Shown here: in pieces, positions 45,066 to 52,427 of the stretch
How positions within the stretch are numbered: position 1 is the stretch's first letter
Layout: every line of letters begins with the position of its first letter
Assembly: GCF_002563925.1 (NCBI RefSeq)
Contig: NZ_PDJD01000001.1
Location: forward strand, 558,001 to 622,000
Source: Serinibacter salmoneus
Lineage (GTDB): Bacteria > Actinomycetota > Actinomycetes > Actinomycetales > Beutenbergiaceae
Direction of reading: 5' to 3'
DNA: 64,000 nucleotides
Made by a program: the position numbers and the translations under genes
Notes under the pieces: generated by a model
The model's database searches: none
What the model was told of the DNA's origin: nothing
Seen by the model: the letters and a program-made list of their open reading frames with translations, nothing else

Positions 45066-45890
45066 TCACGGGATCAGGCCGCCGGCGGTCGGGTCCGGGT
45101 CGAGGTTGCGGTGCTTCTGGCGGCCGGCGATGAGCGCCAGGATGATCGTCAGCGCGGCGGGCAGCAGCAGCGCCCACCCGGTCCCCGCCACCGGGGTGCC
45201 GTTGACCAGCACACCGTCCTGGGTCGCGTCGTGTTCCCAGCCGAGCCACACGTTGGTCAGGGCGCCGATCGCGCCACCGCCGGCGAAGCCCAGCAGCACC
45301 AGGAAGAAGATCCCGGACCACTTCAGGTTCGGCTCGCCGTTGATGCCCTTCTTGTTGATGAAGGACTGCACGAGGAAGTTGAACGCGGCCTGCACCACGA
45401 AGGTGACCGCCACGTTGCCGTAGAGCATGCCGTGGTTCTTGTGGAAGGAGTTGCCCTGGGCGCCGGCCACGAAGCTCACCACGAAGCAGACGATCTGCGC
45501 GCCGGTCTTGGTCTCGGGGATCACGCTGGTGGCCCACAGCACGGCCATGAGGGCGATGATGAGGCCCTCCGCCCACAGCACCGGCACCGTGTAGACGCGA
45601 CCCTTGCGCAGCCAGGTGGTCATGAAGTAACCGCAGACGAAGGACCCGAGGCCGAACGCGATCACCGAACCCCAGGCGAACAAGAACTTCGACCACTCAC
45701 CGGTGGCCAGGTAGATGCCGGAGGAGGCCACGTTGCCGGACTGCACGGTCGCGAACGTGGCGGCATTCATCAGCGTCCACGCGTTCAGCGTTCCGCAGAC
45801 GAACGCGAGGACGAATCCGATGACGGGCAGTTCCATCAGCGGGAACCGCACCGCCTCGGGGTGGGAATCGATCTGCTTGTAGGTCGTCAC
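45066..45890 (-). CDS. DUF1275 (YoaK-type) membrane protein
   Basis: 274 residues with about six hydrophobic segments. GTLNAWTLMNAATFATVQSG followed by NVASSGIYLATGEW is the family signature (TGN-like NV motif), and HGMLYGNVAVTFVVQAAFNF is the second conserved block. The family is widespread and uncharacterised. It is transcribed toward the oxalate operon from its own promoter region (45891-46019), which has a GGCGCG/CGCGCC inverted repeat at 45928-45943. Its place within the acpS-nnr insertion makes it a candidate carrier for oxalate, formate or a related anion, but sequence alone does not show transport. GTG start. Confidence 0.75.
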   Translation of the reverse strand: MTTYKQIDSHPEAVRFPLMELPVIGFVLAFVCGTLNAWTLMNAATFATVQSGNVASSGIYLATGEWSKFLFAWGSVIAFGLGSFVCGYFMTTWLRKGRVYTVPVLWAEGLIIALMAVLWATSVIPETKTGAQIVCFVVSFVAGAQGNSFHKNHGMLYGNVAVTFVVQAAFNFLVQSFINKKGINGEPNLKWSGIFFLVLLGFAGGGAIGALTNVWLGWEHDATQDGVLVNGTPVAGTGWALLLPAALTIILALIAGRQKHRNLDPDPTAGGLIP

Positions 45891-46019
45891 GAGGGGAGAC
45901 TCCAGGAATACCGAGAAAATGTGCGAGGGCGCGTAAGCGCGCCTGACGACACGCTAACCCGTTTGCGGCGATATTGCCCCCTCGGTCGCACGGGCCCTGT
46001 GCGCGGGTGGGGCGCGCGG

Positions 46020-46025
46020 CAGGAT
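46020..46025 (+). promoter_or_regulatory. Candidate leaderless -10 for nnr
   Basis: CAGGAT ends 6 nt before the nnr ATG; no ribosome-binding site. Confidence 0.45.
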
Positions 46026-46031
46026 AGGGGC

Positions 46032-47651
46032 ATGAGAACCGCGCACCGGGTGACGGACGTCGTCGACGCCGAGACGCCCCTGCTGGCAGCCGGGGTCCCG
46101 CTGATGGAGCGCGCCTCGTTCGCCCTCGCCCTCGCGGTCGCGAGTGACCTGCGCGCGCGGCGCGGCCGCGTGGTCGGAGCCAGGATCGGGGTCCTGGTGG
46201 GTGGCGGCAACAACGGGGGCGACGCCCTCATCGCCGCCGCCCACCTGGCGCGGCGCGGGGCGGCGGTGGAGATCGTGGGCGTCGGGCGGGCGATGCACGA
46301 GGCCGGTGCCGCGCGGGCGCGGGCGGCCGGGGCGCGGTTCCTGGACGCCGACCAGGACGCGGGCGAGCTCGCGGGGCGCCTCGCCGGCTGCGCGGCGCTG
46401 CTGGACGGCATCACGGGGATCGGCGCCTCCAGCGGCCTGCGCGGGCGGGCGCTGGAGGTCGTGACCGCGCTGCGAGGCGCCATGGCCTCCCGGCCACGTG
46501 GTGAGCGGCCCTGGGTCGTGGCGGTGGACGTGCCCAGCGGTGTGGGGGTGGACGACGGCGCGCTCCCCGAGGGCGTTCTCCCCGCCGACCGCACGGTCAC
46601 CATGGGCACCGCGAAGCCGGCACTGCTCCTGCCGCCGGCCGAGGTCGCGGCCGGGGAGGTGACCACGGTGGCGCTCGGCCTCGACCTGACGGGGGCGAGC
46701 CACGCCGTCGTGCGCCTCGAGGCGGGTGACCTCGCCGAGGAGTGGGCCGTTCCCGGACCGGCCGACCACAAGTACACCCGCGGCGTGCTCGGCATCGCCG
46801 CGGGGTCGGACACCTACCCCGGCGCTGCGGTGCTCGCCACGAGCGCGGCCGTGCGCGCGGGCGCGGGCATGGTCCGCTACGCCGGGCCCGACGCCGCGGC
46901 CGCCCAGGTGCTCACGCGGCACCCCGAGGTGGTGCGCGGACTGGGTGAGGCCGACCAGGTGGGCCGCGTGCAGGCGTGGCTGCTGGGCTCCGGGGTCGGG
47001 GCGGGGGACACCGAGCGCCTGGCGTGGCTGGAGCGGACCCTGACCCACGCCGTCGAGCGCGGGATCCCCGTGGTCGCCGACGCCGGGGCGCTCGCGGTGC
47101 TGCCCGAGCGGCTGCCCGCCACCGTGCTGCTCACGCCGCATGCCGGGGAGCTCGCGGGGCTGCTCGCCGCGCGCGACCCCCGCGCCGGCTGGGACCGTGC
47201 CCGGGTGGAGGCACTGCCGGTGCGGGCGCTGCGCCGCGCCGTGGACCTCACCGGGGCGACCGTGCTGCTCAAGGGCGCCACCACGCTGGTGGCCGGGCCG
47301 AGCGGGCCGGTCCACTCCCAGGCCGAGGCGACGCCGTGGCTCGGCACCGCCGGCGCCGGGGACGTGCTCGCCGGGCTCGCCGGGATGGTGCTCGCCTCCC
47401 GGGCGGGCGACCTCACGGGCGCCGGCGCCGATCCCGAACTCACCGCGCGGCTGGGGGCGGTGGCCGCCTCGGTGCACGGGCGCGCGGCGCGGCGGGCGGC
47501 CGGGGTGGAGGGGGCCGCAGGGGTGGAGGCGTCGAGGACCAGGCGTGCGCCAGCCGGCGGGTCGGTGGGTGGCCCGATCACGGCGCTCGACGTGGCCGAG
47601 GCGCTCCCGTCCGTGATCCGTGACCTGCTCGATGGGACACTGGGAGGGTGA
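46032..47651 (+). CDS. nnr: Bifunctional NAD(P)H-hydrate epimerase / ADP-dependent dehydratase
   Basis: 539 residues, two domains. Residues 1 to about 215 are the YjeF_N epimerase (RIGVLVGGGNNGGDALIAAA; VAVDVPSGVGVDDG). The rest is the carbohydrate-kinase-like dehydratase (TPHAGELAGLL; GATVLLKGATTLVAG; the GTAGAGDVLAGLAG phosphate-binding and Asp motif). Together they repair hydrated NADH/NADPH. The usual order acpS-nnr-alr-tsaE is kept on this side of the oxalate insertion. The stop overlaps alr (GTGA). An Ala/Arg-rich low-complexity stretch lies near residues 480-510. Confidence 0.92.
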   Translation: MRTAHRVTDVVDAETPLLAAGVPLMERASFALALAVASDLRARRGRVVGARIGVLVGGGNNGGDALIAAAHLARRGAAVEIVGVGRAMHEAGAARARAAGARFLDADQDAGELAGRLAGCAALLDGITGIGASSGLRGRALEVVTALRGAMASRPRGERPWVVAVDVPSGVGVDDGALPEGVLPADRTVTMGTAKPALLLPPAEVAAGEVTTVALGLDLTGASHAVVRLEAGDLAEEWAVPGPADHKYTRGVLGIAAGSDTYPGAAVLATSAAVRAGAGMVRYAGPDAAAAQVLTRHPEVVRGLGEADQVGRVQAWLLGSGVGAGDTERLAWLERTLTHAVERGIPVVADAGALAVLPERLPATVLLTPHAGELAGLLAARDPRAGWDRARVEALPVRALRRAVDLTGATVLLKGATTLVAGPSGPVHSQAEATPWLGTAGAGDVLAGLAGMVLASRAGDLTGAGADPELTARLGAVAASVHGRAARRAAGVEGAAGVEASRTRRAPAGGSVGGPITALDVAEALPSVIRDLLDGTLGG

Positions 47652-48808
47652 GCGACTACCCGGCACGCGCCCTGATCAACCTCGCGGCGATCCAGCGCAA
47701 CGTCGCCGCCCTGCGCGAGCGGGCCACCGCGCCGGTGATGGCCGTGGTCAAGGCGGACGCCTACGGGCACGGCCTGGTGCCCAGTGCCCGCGCGGCGCTG
47801 GCAGGCGGGGCGACCTGGCTCGGTGTGGCGCAACTGTCCGAGGCATTGGACCTGCGCGCCGCCGGGGTCGACGCGCCCCTGCTGACGTGGATCTACGCCC
47901 CCGGGGCACCGCTGGCGCGGGCCGTTCGGGCCGGTATCGACCTGTCGGTCGGGGCACCGTGGGCGCTCGCGGAGGTGCGCGCCGCCGTCGCCGCCACCGG
48001 GCGCACCGCCCGGATCCACCTCAAGGTCGACACCGGCCTCGGGCGCGGCGGGCAGTTCCTGCCCGCCTGGCGCGACATGCTCGACCAGGCCCTGCGCGCG
48101 CAGGCGGCCGGCGAGGTCGAGGTCGTCGGGGTGTGGTCGCACCTCGCCTCCGCGGAGGACGTCACCTCCGCCACCACCGCCTCCCAGCGCGAGGTGTTCC
48201 TGGAGGCGGTGGCGCTCGCCGAGGCAGGCGGCGCCCACCTGGAGCTGCGCCACCTGGCAAACTCCGCCGCGACCCTGGTGCGCCCGGACCTGCACTTCGA
48301 CCTGGTGCGGCCAGGGCTCGCCGTGTTCGGGCTCAGCCCGCTGCCCGGCGTGAGCGCCGGGGAGGTGGGCCTGGAGCCCGCGATGCGGCTGGAGGCCTCC
48401 CTCATGGTGGTCAAGCACGCGCCCGCCGGACAGGGCGTCAGCTACGGCCACACCTACACCACCACCGCGCAGACGGTCCTGGCCGACGTGCCACTGGGCT
48501 ACGCCGACGGGATCCCGCGGCACGCCGGGTCCGCAGGACCGGTCCAGGTGGCCGGGCGGCGGTACACGATCGCCGGCCGGGTCTGCATGGACCAGTTCGT
48601 GCTCGACCTCGGCGCCGACTCGAGCGCGGCCGCCGGGGACGTGGCGGTGCTGTTCGGCGCCGGCACCGACGGCGAACCCACCGCCCAGGACTGGGCCGAG
48701 GCCGCCGGGACCATCAGCTACGAGATCGTCACGCGACTCGGGGTGCGGGTGCCGCGCGTCCACCACCGCGACGGGGCGATCCAGCCCACCACCCAGAGGA
48801 CCCCATGA
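47648..48808 (+). CDS. alr: Alanine racemase
   Basis: 386 residues. It makes D-alanine for peptidoglycan. The PLP lysine is in MAVVKADAYGHGLVPSARAA; LKVDTGLGRGGQ and the second-domain catalytic Tyr region GVSYGHTYTTTAQTVLADVP, then GRVCMDQFVLDLG, are standard. GTG start coupled to nnr, and its stop overlaps the tsaE ATG (ATGA). Confidence 0.96.
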   Translation: MSDYPARALINLAAIQRNVAALRERATAPVMAVVKADAYGHGLVPSARAALAGGATWLGVAQLSEALDLRAAGVDAPLLTWIYAPGAPLARAVRAGIDLSVGAPWALAEVRAAVAATGRTARIHLKVDTGLGRGGQFLPAWRDMLDQALRAQAAGEVEVVGVWSHLASAEDVTSATTASQREVFLEAVALAEAGGAHLELRHLANSAATLVRPDLHFDLVRPGLAVFGLSPLPGVSAGEVGLEPAMRLEASLMVVKHAPAGQGVSYGHTYTTTAQTVLADVPLGYADGIPRHAGSAGPVQVAGRRYTIAGRVCMDQFVLDLGADSSAAAGDVAVLFGAGTDGEPTAQDWAEAAGTISYEIVTRLGVRVPRVHHRDGAIQPTTQRTP

Positions 48809-49299
48809 CTCAGACTCAGACCGCCATCGAGATCCATCTGCCCGACGCCGACGCCACCCGCGCCCTCGGCGCGGCGCTCGCCTCGCTGCTGCGCGCCGGC
48901 GACCTGCTCGTGCTCACCGGCGACCTCGGCGCCGGGAAGACCACGCTGACCCAGGGCATCGGCACCGGTCTCGGGGTGCGCGGTCAGGTCGCCTCGCCCA
49001 CCTTCGTCATCGCTCGCGAGCACCCACCGCTCGGGGAGGGCCCCGGCCTCGTGCACGTGGATGCCTACCGCCTCGGCGGCCTGGAGGAGCTCGACGCCCT
49101 CGACCTGGACTCCTCGCTGGAGGAGTCCGTCACGGTCGTGGAGTGGGGCGAGGGCCTCGCGGAGAACCTCAGCGACGACCGGCTGGAGGTGCGCATCGAT
49201 CGGGCCCGCGGGGACGAGGTCGAGCGCGGCCGCAGCGTGACGTTGGTCGCCGTGGGGGAGCGCTGGGCCGGCGTGGACCTCACCCCGCTGCGGGTCTGA
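48805..49299 (+). CDS. tsaE: tRNA t6A biosynthesis ATPase TsaE
   Basis: 164 residues. It drives the TsaB-TsaD threonylcarbamoyl transferase. Walker A is LTGDLGAGKTTLTQGIGTGL; SPTFVI, HVDAYRL and VVEWGEG are the remaining family motifs. It overlaps alr. tsaB and tsaD lie downstream, separated by repeats, a fusion gene and a nitroreductase. Confidence 0.95.
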   Translation: MTQTQTAIEIHLPDADATRALGAALASLLRAGDLLVLTGDLGAGKTTLTQGIGTGLGVRGQVASPTFVIAREHPPLGEGPGLVHVDAYRLGGLEELDALDLDSSLEESVTVVEWGEGLAENLSDDRLEVRIDRARGDEVERGRSVTLVAVGERWAGVDLTPLRV

Positions 49300-49323
49300 G
49301 GCGCGCTGCGGGTCCGGTCCGGC

Positions 49324-49410
49324 CTGGTGAGGGTGGGGGCCGCTCTGCCCAGGCGCTCGTTCCTCGCGCCTCACGCCCAGCCACTCCGGAGCGGCCCCCA
49401 CCCTCACCAG
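49324..49410. repeat. Perfect 21-bp inverted repeat with 45-bp loop
   Basis: 49324-49344 is the exact reverse complement of 49390-49410, with arms ending in AGGGTGGGGGCCGCT. It starts 25 bp after tsaE. It can form a cruciform or a very stable RNA stem; it may terminate the nnr-alr-tsaE transcript, or be a small mobile or structural element. Confidence 0.7.
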
Positions 49411-49502
49411 ACCTCCTGCCTCTGCCCGCCACCGAGCGTGCTGTTGTGCAGGCACCCTCTCGCCGAGCGGGTGGTTGTGCCGGGTTTCGGTGTTGCGGGG
49501 CT

Positions 49503-49563
49503 GCGTAACTCATCGTTCGGCGGGTATGGGGGCGGCGTAACTCATCGTTCGGCGGGTATGGGG
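49503..49563. repeat. Two 29-bp direct repeats upstream of tsaB
   Basis: An identical 29-bp unit at 49503-49531 and 49535-49563 (core AACTCATCGTTCGGCGGGTA), 3 bp apart, period 32 bp, about three helical turns. It ends 18 bp before the tsaB -10, so it covers the region where an activator or repressor would bind. Confidence 0.75.
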
Positions 49564-49581
49564 TGCGCGCGCGGGGGGATC

Positions 49582-49587
49582 TAGGCT
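49582..49587 (+). promoter_or_regulatory. Candidate leaderless -10 for tsaB
   Basis: TAGGCT ends 6 nt before the tsaB GTG; the same hexamer precedes tsaD. Confidence 0.55.
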
Positions 49588-49593
49588 GGTGGG

Positions 49594-50274
49594 GTGGCCA
49601 CGATCCTCGCCCTCGACACCTCCTCCGGCAGCGCCGTCGCCCTCGTGCGCGACGGCGTGACGCTCGCGAGCGCGAGCAGTCCCGACCCGCGGGGGCACGC
49701 CGAGCGCCTGACGCCCCTGGTCGCCGGCGTCCTCGAGGAGGCGAGTGTCGGCATCGGTGATCTCGACGCGATCGCCGTGGGCACCGGTCCCGCTCCCTTC
49801 ACCGGTCTGCGCGTGGGGCTCGTGACCGCCGCCATGCTCGCCCGGCCCCGCGACCTGCCGGTGTGGGGGGTGCCGAGCCTGGACGCATGGGCCGCGGGCG
49901 TCGCGGCCCACGCACCCGAGGGTCTCTCCGAGGTGCGCATCGTCACCGATGCGCGCCGCAAGGAGGTCTACACCGCGCGTTACCGCCTCGAGCCCGGGAG
50001 CGCCGGCGGGATCCGCCTGAGCGAGCCCCACGCCGTCGTGCGCTCCGCCGGCCTGGCGGCCACGGGTGAGGCGGTGGCCGGACCTGGCACCGACCTGTAC
50101 CCGCAGGAGTTCGCCGCGGCCCGCGTGCTCGCGGCGAGCTTCGACGTCTCCCAGATCGCGCTGCTCGCCGCGGCGCGGGTGGAGCGCGGCGAGGCGGTAC
50201 CGACCGAACCGCTGTACCTGCGGCGACCCGATATCCACGGCAAGCCCGCCTCGGCGATGGCGGGCGGCCGATGA
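49594..50274 (+). CDS. tsaB: tRNA t6A biosynthesis protein TsaB
   Basis: 226 residues. It is the inactive-kinase partner that scaffolds TsaD and TsaE. ILALDTSSGSAVALVRDG, GTGPAPFTGLRVGLVTA and VTDARRKEVYTARY are family blocks. GTG start, no ribosome-binding site, and a promoter-like hexamer just before it. The stop overlaps the next ATG (ATGA). Confidence 0.93.
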   Translation: MATILALDTSSGSAVALVRDGVTLASASSPDPRGHAERLTPLVAGVLEEASVGIGDLDAIAVGTGPAPFTGLRVGLVTAAMLARPRDLPVWGVPSLDAWAAGVAAHAPEGLSEVRIVTDARRKEVYTARYRLEPGSAGGIRLSEPHAVVRSAGLAATGEAVAGPGTDLYPQEFAAARVLAASFDVSQIALLAAARVERGEAVPTEPLYLRRPDIHGKPASAMAGGR

Positions 50275-51677
50275 GGCTGCGGCCGCTCACGCCCGAGGAC
50301 CTCACCACGGTGATGGACCTCGAGGCGGTGCTGTTCGGCGCGGGCTCATGGTCCCGGGCCTCCTACGAGGCCGAACTCGCTCACCCCGGCAAGACCTACG
50401 TCGCCGCGGTGGAGGACGAGGACCCCACAGTGTTGCTCGGCTGGGCCGGCGTGGCGCTCGACCCGGAGTGGACGGTCACCACCATCGGGGTCTCCCCGCA
50501 CGCCCAGCGCCGCGGCGTGGGAACGGCGCTGCTGGACGCCCTGATCGCGGCGGTCCGCGAGGCCGGTGGCGAGGAGTTGTTCCTCGAGGTGCGCGCGAAC
50601 GACGGCGCCGCCGCCCAGATGTACCGCAACGCCGGGTTCTCCCCGGTGGCGCTGCGGCGCAAGTACTACCAGCCCGAGGGGCTGGACGCGGTGGTGATGC
50701 GGTTGCCGCTCGCGCCCTCCCGCACGGCCGGCGTCGGGCCGGTGGGGGCCGAGGCCACCCTGCCACCGGCCGAGCCCCAGACGCCGACGACGGCGCCGAC
50801 GCCGCCGCCGCCGATCGCCCCCGCCTTCGTGGATGTCACCGCGGTGCGTCGCGCGGTGTGGAGCCCGCACGCACCCGTCCTGCTGGACGTCCGCTGGGCC
50901 CTCGGGCGCAGTGATGGGCGCGAGTCCTACCTCGCCGGGCACCTGCCGGGCGCCGTGTTCGTGGACCTGGAGACCGAGCTGGCGGCACCCGCCTCACCCG
51001 CGCTCGGGCGGCACCCGCTGCCGACCACCGCAACCCTGCAGGAGGCCGCGCGCCGCTGGGGCATCACCGCGCAGCGGGACGTGGTGGTGTACGACGACGC
51101 CGGCGGCACCTCCGCGGCCCGCGCCTGGTGGCTGCTGCGCGCCGCCGGCGTGAGGAGGGTCTCGATCCTGGACGGCGGCCTGCGCGCCTGGGTGGCGGCG
51201 GGGGAGCACCTCGAGGAGGGCGCGGTGCGCCCACGACCGGGCGACATCACCCTCGAGGACCCCGCAGCGGGAGCGCACCTGGCGGTGGTGGATGCCGACG
51301 GCGCGGCGGCGCTGGCCGCCTCGGCCGACGGCGTCCTCCTGGACGCGCGGGCGGGCGAGCGATTCCGCGGTGAGGTGGAGCCGGTCGATCCGCGAGCGGG
51401 CCACATCCCGGGCGCCGTGAGCGCGCCGACCACCGAGAACCTCACCGGCGACGGGCACCTGCGGGCGGACCTGCGGGACCGCTTCGCCGCCCTCGGGGTG
51501 GTGGCGCAGGCGCACGACGCCGCAGCCGAGGTCGCGGTGTACTGCGGTTCAGGCGTCACCGCGTCCCACACCGTCGCGGTGCTGGCCTCGCTCGGCATCG
51601 ACGCTGCGCTCTACCCCGGATCGTTCTCCCAGTGGAGCAACGATCCCGACCGCGAGGTCGCCGCCGGGCCCGCCTGA
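50271..51677 (+). CDS. RimI-type N-acetyltransferase fused to a tandem-rhodanese sulfurtransferase
   Basis: One uninterrupted 468-residue frame. Residues 1 to about 145 are RimI (GNAT): LRPLTPEDLTTVMDLEAVLF, the acetyl-CoA loop QRRGVGTALLDA at 79-90 and YRNAGFSPVALRRKYY at 118-133; RimI acetylates the N-terminus of ribosomal protein S18. Residues 146-186 are a Pro/Thr/Ala linker. Residues 187 to about 315 are a non-catalytic rhodanese domain (HLPGAVFVDLETEL; DGGLRAW), and about 338-468 a catalytic one with CGSGVTA at 425-431, the loop type of 3-mercaptopyruvate sulfurtransferases. The ATG overlaps the tsaB stop. RimI is normally a stand-alone protein of about 150 residues between tsaB and tsaD. 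No frameshift or good internal start separates the halves. Confidence 0.88.
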   Translation: MRLRPLTPEDLTTVMDLEAVLFGAGSWSRASYEAELAHPGKTYVAAVEDEDPTVLLGWAGVALDPEWTVTTIGVSPHAQRRGVGTALLDALIAAVREAGGEELFLEVRANDGAAAQMYRNAGFSPVALRRKYYQPEGLDAVVMRLPLAPSRTAGVGPVGAEATLPPAEPQTPTTAPTPPPPIAPAFVDVTAVRRAVWSPHAPVLLDVRWALGRSDGRESYLAGHLPGAVFVDLETELAAPASPALGRHPLPTTATLQEAARRWGITAQRDVVVYDDAGGTSAARAWWLLRAAGVRRVSILDGGLRAWVAAGEHLEEGAVRPRPGDITLEDPAAGAHLAVVDADGAAALAASADGVLLDARAGERFRGEVEPVDPRAGHIPGAVSAPTTENLTGDGHLRADLRDRFAALGVVAQAHDAAAEVAVYCGSGVTASHTVAVLASLGIDAALYPGSFSQWSNDPDREVAAGPA

Positions 51678-51735
51678 CCGAGGCCGTCCCGCTCCGATCG
51701 CGAGGTAGTCCGGACATGCCGGCTCGGTGTTGTCG

Positions 51736-52344
51736 CTACAGCGTGCGGACGGCGAGCTCCGCATCCAGGCGTGGTGCACGCGGGTGCGCTCCGCCGTCGG
51801 CCATCCCCCACCCGAGGTTGAGCACCAGCAGGCTGCGCCACCCCGACCCGGCGAAGAACGCGGCGTCCACCCCGGCGGCGTCGAAGCCCGCCATCGGCCC
51901 CACCTGGAGACCACGGGAGCGCAGCGTGGGGATCAGGTAGCCGATCTGGATCAGCGCGTTGGTGCGGGCGAATGCGGCCCGCTGCTCCGGGTTCTCGGCC
52001 AACTGCGCCGCCCACGCGGCGCGGTGGGGCGCCAGCAGCGGGATCTGCTCGTGGAAGTCGGAGTCGGCGGCGGCGATCACCACCAGCGGCGCCGCCACGG
52101 TCTTGTCCCGATTGCCGGCGCTCATGTGCGGCGCCAGGGCCTCCCGCGCCTGGCCCTGCGGAACCACGGCGAGGCGCAGGGGAGAGGCGTTCATTGCCGT
52201 CGGCCCCCACTTGATCACCTCGTAGGCCGCGTACACCTCGGCGGGATCCACCTCGCCCCCGGTGAAGTGGTTCACCGTGCGGCCCTCGGTGAAGAGGGCA
52301 GCGACGATCTCGGACTCCTGCGTAGTGGTCGACTCGGCGGTCAT
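51736..52344 (-). CDS. Nitroreductase-family flavoprotein, RutE/HadB-like
   Basis: 202 residues from the ATG at 52344 (GAGGGA lies 11 nt upstream); a longer GTG start at 52398 is possible. LFTEGRTVNHFTGGEVDPAE, VIKWGPTAMNASPLRLAVVP and VGPMAGFDAAGVDAAFF follow the order in E. coli RutE, which reduces malonic semialdehyde with NAD(P)H and FMN. No other rut pyrimidine genes are here, so the physiological substrate is open. It runs against the flanking tsaB-rimI and tsaD genes, breaking a normally collinear block. Confidence 0.83.
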   Translation of the reverse strand: MTAESTTTQESEIVAALFTEGRTVNHFTGGEVDPAEVYAAYEVIKWGPTAMNASPLRLAVVPQGQAREALAPHMSAGNRDKTVAAPLVVIAAADSDFHEQIPLLAPHRAAWAAQLAENPEQRAAFARTNALIQIGYLIPTLRSRGLQVGPMAGFDAAGVDAAFFAGSGWRSLLVLNLGWGMADGGAHPRAPRLDAELAVRTL

Positions 52345-52413
52345 GATCTGGGCAATCCCTCGTGGTGGCGGAGTATTCCGCGCCGTGGCGCGTGTCACAG
52401 ATCCCGGCGCCGG

Positions 52414-52419
52414 TAGGCT
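52414..52419 (+). promoter_or_regulatory. Candidate leaderless -10 for tsaD
   Basis: TAGGCT, 8 nt before the GTG at 52428; identical to the hexamer at tsaB. Confidence 0.5.
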
Positions 52420-52427
52420 CGGTGCCC

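Noticed and set aside
49503-49563. 29-bp direct repeats as an att or IS target duplication
   Set aside because: Only 3 bp lie between the copies, so nothing is inserted there, and no recombinase is nearby.
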